In this document: positions 1 through 9,123 of the stretch, piece by piece
Layout: each line of letters starts with the position of its first letter
Position numbering within the stretch: position 1 is the first letter of the stretch
From: SCQX01 sp035720945
Lineage (GTDB): Bacteria; Pseudomonadota; Gammaproteobacteria; Burkholderiales; Burkholderiaceae_B
Length of the DNA stretch: 60,208 bases
Assembly: GCA_035720945.1 (NCBI GenBank)
Contig: DASTNK010000126.1
Span: 1-60,208 of the forward strand
Direction of reading: 5' to 3'
Program-made: the position numbers and the translations under genes
The notes under the pieces: model-generated
Told to the model about the DNA's origin: nothing
Databases searched by the model: none
The model's input: the letters and a program-made list of their open reading frames with translations, nothing else

Positions 1-74
1 GCCAGCGAGGCCTTCGCCGCGAGGACGATCCCCGACGAGCGGGCGAGATGGGCGAGGAAGCGTCTACGTTGCAT
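1..74 (-). CDS. N-terminus of a Tat-exported protein (partial)
   Basis: The first 24 codons of a minus-strand gene running off the left edge are present. They begin MQRRRFLAHLARSSG and continue into a hydrophobic, alanine-rich stretch. The RRRFL motif plus hydrophobic core is the pattern of a twin-arginine signal peptide, so the protein is probably exported folded to the periplasm. The ATG at 74 is preceded only by a weak purine stretch; another ATG 16 bp upstream is in a different frame and gives no signal peptide. The mature domain lies outside the window, so function cannot be named. Confidence 0.6.
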   Translation of the reverse strand, partial: MQRRRFLAHLARSSGIVLAAKASL

Positions 75-194
75 GGTCTGTCATCCATTGTTTGCGTGGC
101 GAACGGGCCCCTCCGCATCACACGGTGAACCCGGTTTTGCCCGAAGCTTAAACCTTCCAACTATGGCAATGTCAAGCCATCGCCGACATCGACC

Positions 195-244
195 CTCATC
201 AATATCGGACCTCACCAATATCGACTTCCATCAATATCGACTCT
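195..244. repeat. Three imperfect tandem copies of a 16-17 bp unit
   Basis: Three adjacent units, each built around the core ATCAATATCGAC (second copy ACCAATATCGAC), fill 195-244. They lie between the partial Tat gene and the end of the DMT transporter. No hairpin with a T-tract is seen here. Function is unknown; a tandem operator or a slippage-generated repeat are both possible. Confidence 0.6.
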
Positions 245-279
245 GATTCACGGCCCTGATCAGTCCCAAGCGGCCAGCC

Positions 280-1341
280 TCATGAGTGTCGATGCTGATG
301 ATGAATGTCGGGATAATGTGGATGGCTGTGGGTGAGCGGCGCATGGGTATGTTCGTGCGTATGCGGCTCCCGCCCATTCCAGTCGAAATCGTGCACATGC
401 TGGTGATGCGCGTCATGCAAGTGCCGATGCGTGTGGGTGATGGGCTCGTGCGTATGCAGGTGTTCATGGCGCTCAGTCAGATGCAGCCAGACCCCGGCAC
501 CCATCACCACCGCCGCAAGCCAGAACGCCCACGACGCCGGATCGCCCAGCGCGAAAATGCCGATGGCCGCCCCGATGAAAGGCGCGGTCGAGAAATACGC
601 GCCCGTGCGCGCCGAGCCCAGTCCACGCAAGGCAAGCACGAACAACACCAGACTCACGCCATAACCCAGCAACCCCACCACCATCGCCATGCCGACGAAC
701 TGTGGCGCCGGCCACCGCGTTCCCATGAACACAGCGATCGCGATGTTCACCACACCAGCCACCAGCCCTTTCAACCCAGCGATGAACACCGCGTCGGATG
801 CCGAGACTTTGCGGGTGAGGTTGTTGTCCAGCGCCCAGCACAGGCAGGCGCCGGCGATCAGCAACGCCCCCCAACCAAGATGCGCGGCCTGCGTCGCACC
901 CGGCAAAGTCAGCAACACAGCACCCGATACGATCATCAGCATGCCGATGACGATGCGACGGTCCACGTTCTCCCTGAACACGACCCACGCCAGCAAGGCC
1001 GTGAGGACCGACTCCAGGTTCAACAACAGCGAAGCGGTCGCCGCCGATGTGTGCGCAAGCCCCAGCATCATGGCCAGCGGGCCGAGTATTCCCCCGAAGG
1101 CGATCGCAAGCAGCAACCAGAGCCATTCAATCCGCGCGATTCCCGGGGGCCGCCAGCCCCGATCCCGTGCGATTCGAACCACCCCCAGGCCAACGCCACT
1201 GCCCAGGTACAACAGCCCCGCCAACAGGACGGGCGACAAATCATGCAGCAGCACCTTGGCCAACGGCGTGCTGACACCAAACAGCACGGCGGCGCCAAGG
1301 GCCGCGAATATGGAGGAATGCGAAAGAACAGGAATCCGCAT
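280..1341 (-). CDS. EamA/DMT-superfamily transporter with histidine-rich C-terminal tail
   Basis: This 353-residue inner-membrane protein has about ten hydrophobic segments between residues 8 and 287, in the two-repeat layout of the drug/metabolite transporter superfamily. The family moves small metabolites, and the substrate here is not evident. Residues 292-353 form a soluble tail with 23 histidines in 62 residues (HEHLHTHEP, HTHRHLHDAHHQHVHDFD, HTHEHTHAPLTHSHPH). Such a tail is not part of the DMT core and suggests binding of Ni, Co or Zn. It follows the YdeI-like gene by 11 bp on the same strand, so the two are probably co-transcribed. Confidence 0.85.
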   Translation of the reverse strand: MRIPVLSHSSIFAALGAAVLFGVSTPLAKVLLHDLSPVLLAGLLYLGSGVGLGVVRIARDRGWRPPGIARIEWLWLLLAIAFGGILGPLAMMLGLAHTSAATASLLLNLESVLTALLAWVVFRENVDRRIVIGMLMIVSGAVLLTLPGATQAAHLGWGALLIAGACLCWALDNNLTRKVSASDAVFIAGLKGLVAGVVNIAIAVFMGTRWPAPQFVGMAMVVGLLGYGVSLVLFVLALRGLGSARTGAYFSTAPFIGAAIGIFALGDPASWAFWLAAVVMGAGVWLHLTERHEHLHTHEPITHTHRHLHDAHHQHVHDFDWNGREPHTHEHTHAPLTHSHPHYPDIHHQHRHS

Positions 1342-1352
1342 GGTTGCCGGTG

Positions 1353-1901
1353 TTACTTCGCCGCCTCGGGAGCGCTGAGGCTCTTGCTGTAATGGCCCGA
1401 CTGATCAAAGCAGCAAACGCGCTTCTTGCCTTTGGCAAGCATGTCGCATGCGTTCTCCACCCGGCTCTTCCGCGTCTTGGCCTGCTTCGCGGACTCGACC
1501 CAATGAACCCAGTCCACACGGGCAATGGTTGTCGTGGCCTCCCAGACAGCCTTGGCTTCCGGGTGTGCGTCAAGGGCCTGCAGCAAATCATCCGGCAGCA
1601 TGGGTTCCGGCTCTGGATCCGCTGGAGAGATCCGAACGGTGACCGTATCCCCAAAATCCGCACCCGCCGCTTCACGCAGTTCATTGCCTACCCTCAACCA
1701 GTGGCTAAGCTGACCATCCGGTTCGAGTGTCGCTTGGAAGGGATGCCCGTTGATGGTGCCCTGAACGGAGGTTCTGCCACGCCTCGGCAGGGTCTCGCTG
1801 GCGGATTTGGGCAGCACAAGAAACGCCCAGGTGCCGTTGTTGCCGGGCTCGACCGGACGCGATAGCGTTGCTTTGAACGTGAATGAGTCTGCTGTTGCCA
1901 T
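1353..1901 (-). CDS. YdeI/OmdA-family protein with DUF1905 domain
   Basis: The 182-residue protein starts MATADSFTFKATLSR. Residues 5-85 match the DUF1905 pattern (WAFLVLPKSAS, VQGTINGHPFQATLEPDG, LRVGNELREAAGADFGD). The C-terminal part (TTTIARVDWVHWVESAKQ, KTRKSRVENACDMLAKGKKR) matches the YdeI/OmdA 'bacteriocin-protection' family, whose biochemical role is poorly defined. The reading frame is open further upstream, but similarity begins at this ATG; the upstream part runs toward the tRNA terminator and looks non-coding. It sits 11 bp ahead of the EamA transporter gene and is probably co-transcribed with it. Confidence 0.8.
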   Translation of the reverse strand: MATADSFTFKATLSRPVEPGNNGTWAFLVLPKSASETLPRRGRTSVQGTINGHPFQATLEPDGQLSHWLRVGNELREAAGADFGDTVTVRISPADPEPEPMLPDDLLQALDAHPEAKAVWEATTTIARVDWVHWVESAKQAKTRKSRVENACDMLAKGKKRVCCFDQSGHYSKSLSAPEAAK

Positions 1902-2004
1902 GCGGGAAGCCTTTGACGCCCAACGTATCCTCCAGGGCCATCCCAAGTATAGTCTGCCCCGCGTGCGTATCCGCCGGCACATCGCTGTACACGTCAATGG
2001 AACC

Positions 2005-2040
2005 AAAAAGCCCGCAACGCCATGAGGCATGCGGGCTTTT
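2005..2040 (-). terminator. Rho-independent terminator after tRNA-Ser
   Basis: The arms AGCCCGCA and TGCGGGCT flank a 13-nt loop and are bounded by A and T runs on both sides. The structure is therefore symmetrical and could work in either direction. It begins 8 bp beyond the 3' end of tRNA-Ser on the minus strand, so its obvious job is to end that transcript. Confidence 0.85.
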
Positions 2041-2047
2041 GATATCC

Positions 2048-2138
2048 TGGCGGACAAGGGGGGATTCGAACCCCCGATACGTTATTCACGTATACACGCT
2101 TTCCAGGCGTGCGCCTTCAACCACTCGGCCACCTGTCC
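2048..2138 (-). tRNA. tRNA-Ser (anticodon GGA)
   Basis: The minus strand reads GGACAGGTGGCCGAGTGG at the 5' end, with anticodon arm CCTGGAAAGCG giving anticodon GGA. A long variable arm typical of tRNA-Ser follows, then a T arm with GGTTCGAATCC, and acceptor CTTGTCC with an encoded CCA end. The acceptor stem pairs over 7 bp with one G-U. Length is 91 nt including CCA. It reads UCC/UCU serine codons. Confidence 0.97.
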
Positions 2139-2207
2139 TGCATTCCTGCGCCAAGGCGGGATACGCCACCGACGCGAAGCCTGTAATTCTAGCAGAATCG
2201 GGGGGAA

Positions 2208-3455
2208 TCAGGCGGAAGGCGCCTGCACCGCTTCCAGCAGCGCCTGCCAGCGATCAGCACAGCGAGCGCGCAAGCGCATGTCCGGTGCCAGAAAAACACT
2301 GTCGAGAAACTGGAAACGGCGGGCCTGATCCAGGGATGCCAGAGCGGGCAGGCGGGCCATGGGTTGGGCATCACCCAGCAACATGGGCGCCAGGTACACC
2401 AACAGCTCATCCACGCAGCCGGCCCCCAGCAACGCGCCGCACAGCCCCGGCCCCGCTTCGACATGGACCTCGTTGACCTCTTGCTCGGCCATCCAGCGCA
2501 GCATGGCGTTCAGATCAACCCTCGGCCGGCTTCCCGCACCGTCATCGGCCGTGCGCAAAGCACTGTTATCGGCCTTGGACAAAGCCACGTCATCGACCTT
2601 CGACCACGTTACATCATCGACTATCGATGGTGCGCCATCATCGACCATCGGCAGGAAAATGGCCCTGGCCCCCATGGCCGCCAGGCGTGCCGCTTTCTCC
2701 GGGTCGTTCCTTGCGGTGAACACCCAGACCGGACCGCCCCCGAACAGGCGCGCGTCCTCCGGAATCTCAAACCGGGGATCGACCACAGCGCGTATCGGCT
2801 GGCGCGGGGTTTCGACAAGGCGCACATCAAGACGGGGGTCATCGGCCAGGATGGTGCCCAATCCGGTCAGGACCACGCTGCTGCGCGCACGCCAGTGATG
2901 GCCGTCGGCGCGCGCGGTGGGGCCGGTGATCCACTGTGAGACGCCATTGTTCAGCGCGCTGCGGCCGTCCAACGAGGCGGCCAGCTTGAGCCACACCCAG
3001 GGCGTTCTGCGCGTCATGCGCGCGACGAAACCAGGGTTCAGCTCAAGCGCCTCCTCGGTGCAGATCGAAGTCGTGACGGCGATGCCGACGTCACGCAGCC
3101 TGCCCAGGCCACGGCCGCCCACCAGGGGGTTGGGATCCAGCATGGCCACCACCATGCGGGCTGGACGCTCGGCGATGAGCGCCTCGACACAAGGCGGCGT
3201 GCGGCCATGGTGGCTGCAGGGTTCGAGCGTCACATAAACAGTCGCCCCCTCCGCGCTGAGGTGATGCCGATGAAGGTCGCGCAGCGCCATGACTTCAGCG
3301 TGCGGCCCGCCGGCTTCCTGCGTGGCGCCTTCCCCCAGGACTTGGCCGTCGCGCACGATGACACAGCCGACGCGCGGATTGGGCGCCGTCAAGTACATGA
3401 CCTGGCGCGCCAGGTCGATGGCCCGGCGCATCCAGTGCTCATCATGCCGGCTCAT
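2208..3455 (-). CDS. ribD: Bifunctional diaminohydroxyphosphoribosylaminopyrimidine deaminase / 5-amino-6-(5-phosphoribosylamino)uracil reductase
   Basis: RibD carries out the second and third steps of riboflavin synthesis: deamination, then NADPH reduction of the ribosylamino pyrimidine. The 415-residue protein has an N-terminal zinc deaminase domain with HAE at 52-54 and PCSHHGRTPPC at 79-89 supplying the zinc ligands. A C-terminal reductase domain follows (KLAASLDGRSA, SQWITG, DPRLDVR). Between about residues 268 and 305 the reductase domain carries an unusual Asp/Ser-rich insertion built of VDD-SK-like repeats. The start at 3455 is 13 bp after the nrdR stop; an in-frame upstream stretch is only the shadow of nrdR. 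The nrdR-ribD order is common in proteobacteria. Confidence 0.95.
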   Translation of the reverse strand: MSRHDEHWMRRAIDLARQVMYLTAPNPRVGCVIVRDGQVLGEGATQEAGGPHAEVMALRDLHRHHLSAEGATVYVTLEPCSHHGRTPPCVEALIAERPARMVVAMLDPNPLVGGRGLGRLRDVGIAVTTSICTEEALELNPGFVARMTRRTPWVWLKLAASLDGRSALNNGVSQWITGPTARADGHHWRARSSVVLTGLGTILADDPRLDVRLVETPRQPIRAVVDPRFEIPEDARLFGGGPVWVFTARNDPEKAARLAAMGARAIFLPMVDDGAPSIVDDVTWSKVDDVALSKADNSALRTADDGAGSRPRVDLNAMLRWMAEQEVNEVHVEAGPGLCGALLGAGCVDELLVYLAPMLLGDAQPMARLPALASLDQARRFQFLDSVFLAPDMRLRARCADRWQALLEAVQAPSA

Positions 3456-3468
3456 GATGCAAAGGGAC

Positions 3469-3930
3469 TCATGATGGCGGGGGCAATTGGATTTCGTCAA
3501 TGGCCTTGACGAATTCGTCGATGTCTTCGAAGCTTTTGTACACCGAGGCGAAGCGCACGTAAGCGACCTGGTCGAGTCTCTTGAGTTCGGCCATGACCAG
3601 TTCGCCGATGTGCCCGGAGCTGACTTCTCGCGACCCGCTGACCAACAGGCTTTCTTCGATGCGGGCCACGGCCGCGTCGACCGCGGCCGTATCGACGGGG
3701 CGTTTGCGCAAGGCCAGCCGCAGGCTGCCGCGCAATTTGTCGGCATCGAATTCAACACGCGTGCCGTTGCGCTTGACCACCGCCGGCATGGTCAGCTCAA
3801 CCCGTTCGTACGTGGTGAACCGGCGCTCGCAAGCCGCGCAGCGGCGTCGGCGCCGGATGGTGTCGCCTTCCTCGGAAACCCGGGAATCGACGACTTGTGT
3901 ATCGAAACTGTGGCAGAACGGGCATTTCAT
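3469..3930 (-). CDS. nrdR: Transcriptional repressor NrdR
   Basis: NrdR senses ATP/dATP and represses ribonucleotide reductase operons by binding paired NrdR boxes. The 153-residue protein has an N-terminal zinc ribbon (C3, C6, C31, C34 in MKCPFC and CAAC) followed by RRFTTYER and an ATP-cone domain at about residues 49-139. The length matches the family. The ATG at 3930 begins the universal MKCPFC sequence; seven codons upstream are discarded for that reason. It lies between glyA and ribD on the same strand. Its likely target, nrdAB, is in this window at 31,343, with two NrdR boxes in front. Confidence 0.97.
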   Translation of the reverse strand: MKCPFCHSFDTQVVDSRVSEEGDTIRRRRRCAACERRFTTYERVELTMPAVVKRNGTRVEFDADKLRGSLRLALRKRPVDTAAVDAAVARIEESLLVSGSREVSSGHIGELVMAELKRLDQVAYVRFASVYKSFEDIDEFVKAIDEIQLPPPS

Positions 3931-3973
3931 TGCATCGTTCGGGCCCGGCACTGGGCCGGGCCTCCCAGGAAGG

Positions 3974-5218
<1,245 letters not shown>

Positions 5219-5386
5219 TTGGCTTCCTAGATTGGCGAAACACTATGAATCGTGGTGGCGATTGAAAAATGGACGTTGGCTGGAAATGGACACAGCGGAT
5301 AGACCGGTAATTCTACAGCGAATGCCCAACCCATTAACCAGAAACCACCCTGTTCAGCCCCGCTCCGGCGGCTTTCCGCGCAAAAG

Positions 5387-5418
5387 AAATAAAAAAGGGC
5401 GCTTTACGACAAGCGCCC
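5387..5418 (-). terminator. Rho-independent terminator
   Basis: GGGCGCTT pairs perfectly with AAGCGCCC around a 6-nt loop, and on the minus strand it is followed by TTTTTTATTT. It lies 80 bp beyond the stop of the PEBP gene at 5498 and before glyA, so it separates the two transcription units. Confidence 0.85.
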
Positions 5419-5497
5419 CGTGCGGCCGCCTCTGGGCGGACGCACGATCCCACCCACCACCAGGCTTCCTGCGCGGGGCTGCCCAGACAAGGCCGTG

Positions 5498-6130
5498 TCA
5501 ACCCTTGGCAAGCCGCGGATTCAAACTGTAGAGGCCGGTGATGGCGGCCTGGCCCAGAATGTGCCCCTTCATGGCCGCGCGCGCATCGACACCCGTGAAT
5601 CGGCCCCGGACAGGCAGTTCAGAGATGTCCAGGGCATAGACCGTGAAAATGTAGTGGTGCACGATGGAATCATTCCACGGCGGGCACGGGCCATCGTAGC
5701 CGAAGTAATCGCCGCTCATGTCCCGGTCCGAGGCAAACCATGAGGTGAAATCATTGACGCCTTGCCGCGTGCCGTTCAACGCCAACGGACCCGCCTTGCC
5801 CCGAGGGGTGATCCCGCTGGAATACGCGCCTTCGGCGATGTGAGAGGTATCGGCCGCCACATCGACCAGCACCCAGTGATGGAAATCGACCCGGGGAAGA
5901 TCGGATGGAATTTCACGACCTTCTTGATTCACGTCATCGGGCTCGCTGGGAACATCGACATCGTGGCAGATGACGACGAACGATTTCGTGCCCTGCGGCG
6001 CGTCCTGCCACGCGAGGTGGGGATTCATGTTGTCGGCCAGCGCCACATGCGCCTGCGCGTCGGCCTTGCCGAACGCATGGCGCGGGGGAATCCATTGCTG
6101 ATCAACGAACGACTCACTGGTTAATTTCAT
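5498..6130 (-). CDS. YbhB/YbcL-family (PEBP) protein
   Basis: The 210-residue protein belongs to the phosphatidylethanolamine-binding protein family of bacterial YbhB/YbcL proteins. It shows the ligand-pocket motifs HLAWQDAPQGTKSFVVICHD and DFHHWVLVDV, then YDGPCPPWNDSIVHHYIFTVYALD and a C-terminal GHILGQAAITGLYSL. No signal peptide is seen, so it is probably cytoplasmic. The family's function in bacteria is poorly defined. It lies 90 bp downstream of tyrS on the same strand and ends before a strong terminator. A second, shorter PEBP gene occurs at 36,731. Confidence 0.9.
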   Translation of the reverse strand: MKLTSESFVDQQWIPPRHAFGKADAQAHVALADNMNPHLAWQDAPQGTKSFVVICHDVDVPSEPDDVNQEGREIPSDLPRVDFHHWVLVDVAADTSHIAEGAYSSGITPRGKAGPLALNGTRQGVNDFTSWFASDRDMSGDYFGYDGPCPPWNDSIVHHYIFTVYALDISELPVRGRFTGVDARAAMKGHILGQAAITGLYSLNPRLAKG

Positions 6131-6220
6131 GCTCGACTCCTGAAAACCCGAAAAAGCCAGACACCGGACCGGCCATCGCGGACACGGCCGCCCCGTTTGC
6201 GGCGAACCCGCCGCGCCACC

Positions 6221-7447
6221 TCAAGACAAGGTGACCCTCGCGAACTTGCGTTTGCCCACCTGTACGACGTACGTGCCCGCATCGAGCAGCAGCCCCTTGT
6301 CGTCGATGCGCTCGCCGTTGACGCGCACACCACCCTGCTCGACGTTGCGCTGCGCTTCGGCGCCAGACGTGGCCAGCCCCGCCTCGCGCAAGATCTTCAA
6401 AATACCCAGCGGCGCCCGCCCCATCCGCACCTCGGGCATTTCCTCGGGAATGACGCCATCGCGGAAACGCGCCTCGAAGCGAGCCAAGGCATCGTGCGCC
6501 GCCTGTTGCGAGTGGAACCGCGCCACGATTTCCTGCGCAAGCAGCACCTTGGTGTCGCGCGGGTTCGCACCTGCCTTCACCTGTTTCTGCAGCAACGAGA
6601 TCTCGTCCAGGGAACGGAATGAGAGCAGCTCGAAATATCGCCACATCAGCGTGTCGGAAATGGACATGAGCTTGCCGAACATGGAGTCGGGGGCCTCGGA
6701 GATGCCGATGTAATTGCCTTTGGATTTCGACATCTTGTCGACGCCATCGGTTCCTTCTAGCAGTGGCATGGTCAGGATGCACTGGGGTTCCTGGCCATAT
6801 TCCTTCTGCAACTCGCGCCCGACCAGCAGGTTGAACTTCTGATCGGTGCCGCCGAGCTCCAGGTCAGCCTGCAGCGCGACCGAGTCATACCCCTGCATGA
6901 GGGGGTACAGGAACTCATGCACCGAAATCGGGATGCCGCCCTTGAAACGACGGGTGAAATCTTCACGCTCCATCATGCGCGCCACCGTATAGCGCGAAGC
7001 CAGTTGGATCATGCCGCGCGCACCGAGCGGGTCGGACCATTCGGAGTTGTAGCGGATTTCGGTGCGCTCGGGATCGAGCACCAGGCTGGCCTGCGCGTAA
7101 TACGTCTCGGCATTGGCGCGAATCTGCTCGGCCGTCAGTGGTGGGCGCGTCACGTTGCGGCCGCTGGGGTCGCCGATCATGGAGGTGAAGTCGCCGATGA
7201 GGAAGATGACCCGGTGCCCGAGATCCTGCAGCTGGCGCATTTTATTGAGCACCACGGTGTGCCCCAGATGGATGTCCGGCGCGGTGGGGTCCAGCCCCAG
7301 CTTGATGCGCAACGGCACGCCGGTGGCGCGACTACGGGCGAGCTTTCGAACGAACTCAGACTCGACCAACAATTCGTCACACCCGCGCTTGGCGACGCGC
7401 AGGCCGGTCTCGACTTCGGGGGTGACAGGGGCTTCGGCAGGAATCAT
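6221..7447 (-). CDS. tyrS: Tyrosyl-tRNA synthetase
   Basis: TyrS charges tRNA-Tyr with tyrosine. The 408-residue class I synthetase has the HIGH motif as HLGHT at 60-64, KMSKS at 238-242 and a C-terminal S4 RNA-binding domain at about 345-405 (GGVRVNGERIDDKG). HLGHT and FSM-like SMIGDPSGR place it in the longer TyrS subgroup found in many proteobacteria. It is divergent from the M23 peptidase gene across a 284 bp gap in which I could not assign a convincing regulatory site. Confidence 0.96.
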   Translation of the reverse strand: MIPAEAPVTPEVETGLRVAKRGCDELLVESEFVRKLARSRATGVPLRIKLGLDPTAPDIHLGHTVVLNKMRQLQDLGHRVIFLIGDFTSMIGDPSGRNVTRPPLTAEQIRANAETYYAQASLVLDPERTEIRYNSEWSDPLGARGMIQLASRYTVARMMEREDFTRRFKGGIPISVHEFLYPLMQGYDSVALQADLELGGTDQKFNLLVGRELQKEYGQEPQCILTMPLLEGTDGVDKMSKSKGNYIGISEAPDSMFGKLMSISDTLMWRYFELLSFRSLDEISLLQKQVKAGANPRDTKVLLAQEIVARFHSQQAAHDALARFEARFRDGVIPEEMPEVRMGRAPLGILKILREAGLATSGAEAQRNVEQGGVRVNGERIDDKGLLLDAGTYVVQVGKRKFARVTLS

Positions 7448-7731
7448 GGAAACAGGCGTATCAGGAAAATATGAAAAAAGGCTCGAAAAATTCCAATTAA
7501 TGCGCTAGGATAGCGTGCGAACACGGTTCTGCACAGCCGGCATTAGGTCGTCGGCACTGCCATCGGCATTGAGCGGTAGGTGCAGGGCAGTCGGTAAAAC
7601 GGCCGTGCGACGCATCCCCCATCTTAACAAAGCAAAGCACCTGAGCACGACAGCCCGCAAGGCTTGCGTCCCGGGAAGCTTTCGCTGTATCTGAAAACAC
7701 TCGAATCTATCGAACAACCAGGCTCCAGCTT

Positions 7732-9111
7732 ATGTCCAAGACAGGGAATACCAGCACTCCCCCTGCTTCAAATGACCGCGACGCGGTCCGTCTTCATCCC
7801 CCCTTCCTCAAAACTGGTTTGCTTGTCGTTGCTCTAGGACTGTTCGTCACGGCCGCCGCGCTCGCAGTCGTCAACCCCGACAGCCACGACGCACTGCCCA
7901 ACCTTTATCAGGCCCGCGCGGAACTTGCGCTACCCGATCCGTTCCCCCAGCCTTCCCAGCATTTCTCGTCGCCGTTCGTGCATCAGACCCGCATTCGACG
8001 CGGCGACACGCTGGCTGCTTTGCTGTCCCGGCTGGACGTGCGCGAACCCGGGCTGCTGAAATTCCTGACACACGACAAGGACGCGCGGTCCATCTACAAA
8101 TTGTATCCAGGCCGCCTCATGGAAGCGGGCGTGGATGAAAACGGCGCGCTTTCCTGGCTGCGCTACGATCACACGCCAGGCGCGGAAGAAAACGGCCAGT
8201 ACGTCGCCAAATGGCTCGAGGTGCGCCCTGACGAAAAAGGCGGCTTCACCGCAGTGGAACGCACCGAGGACGCCGATGTGCGCATGCGTGTCGCCGAAGG
8301 CGAAATCCACTCGTCCCTGTTCGGCGCCACCGACGCGGCCGGCATTCCCGACGCCATCACCCTGCAGATGGCCAACATTCTGGACAGCAAGATCGACTTC
8401 ATCAAAGATCTGCGCAAGGGCGACCGCTTCCAGATCGTTTATCAGTCGTATTCACATAATGGCCAGGACGTCGGCGCCGGGCGCATTCTGGCGCTGGAGT
8501 TCGTCAATGACAGCCACACATACCAGGCAGTGTGGTTCCAGCCCAAGAACGGCACGGGCGGCTACTACGATTTCAGCGGACGTAGCCTGAAAGGCGCGTT
8601 CCTGCGCACCGCCATCGCGTTCACCCGCATCAGCTCCACATTCGGCATGCGGATGCACCCGCTGCACAAGAAATGGACCAAACACGAGGGCGTCGACTAC
8701 GCGGCGCCCAGTGGCACGCCCATTCACGCCACCGCCGATGGCGTGGTCAAGTTCATCGGCCAACAACGCGGCTACGGCAACATCATTATTCTGCAACACC
8801 CCCACGACTACTCGACCGTCTATGCGCACCAGAGCCGGTTCGCGTCCGGCCTGCGCAAGGGCGACCACGTGAAGCAGGGCCAGGTCATCGGCTATGTGGG
8901 CGCCACGGGTTGGGCCACCGGCCCGCATCTGCACTATGAATTCCGCATCGACAACAAGCCCGTCAACCCGTTGTCCGCCAGCCTGCCCGTGGCGTTCAAG
9001 CTCGACGGTGGCGAACTTGCAGCCTTCCAGCGCACCACCTCCTCCTACAAAGGACAAATCGCAATGCTGGCGGACCTGCAGGATCATCATATCCAAGTGG
9101 CCAGCCGCTAA
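7732..9111 (+). CDS. Membrane-anchored M23 family metallopeptidase (MepM-like)
   Basis: This predicted periplasmic peptidoglycan endopeptidase has 459 residues. A short cytoplasmic tail is followed by one membrane segment at about 26-47, a LysM/OapA-like region (RRGDTLAALLSRLDV, 90-104), a middle domain, and the LytM/M23 domain. The zinc ligands are visible as H318 and D322 (HEGVDYAAP) and HLH at 399-401. The order matches MepM-type enzymes that cut cross-links during wall growth. anmK follows after 12 bp, so wall remodelling and muropeptide recycling appear to be co-transcribed. Confidence 0.9.
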   Translation: MSKTGNTSTPPASNDRDAVRLHPPFLKTGLLVVALGLFVTAAALAVVNPDSHDALPNLYQARAELALPDPFPQPSQHFSSPFVHQTRIRRGDTLAALLSRLDVREPGLLKFLTHDKDARSIYKLYPGRLMEAGVDENGALSWLRYDHTPGAEENGQYVAKWLEVRPDEKGGFTAVERTEDADVRMRVAEGEIHSSLFGATDAAGIPDAITLQMANILDSKIDFIKDLRKGDRFQIVYQSYSHNGQDVGAGRILALEFVNDSHTYQAVWFQPKNGTGGYYDFSGRSLKGAFLRTAIAFTRISSTFGMRMHPLHKKWTKHEGVDYAAPSGTPIHATADGVVKFIGQQRGYGNIIILQHPHDYSTVYAHQSRFASGLRKGDHVKQGQVIGYVGATGWATGPHLHYEFRIDNKPVNPLSASLPVAFKLDGGELAAFQRTTSSYKGQIAMLADLQDHHIQVASR

Positions 9112-9123
9112 ACGTTCCAGCAC

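Noticed and set aside
1160..1190. GATTCGAACCAC, resembling a tRNA T-arm
   Set aside because: It lies inside the EamA coding region and no acceptor, D or anticodon arms can be built around it.
286..1392. Plus-strand frame rich in Met and His opposite the EamA transporter
   Set aside because: Its composition is the complement of the His-rich tail and membrane helices; no homology seen.
5219..5386. Possible glycine or THF riboswitch in the glyA leader
   Set aside because: No conserved riboswitch core was recognised in the 168 bp; the only structure is the terminator belonging to the upstream gene.
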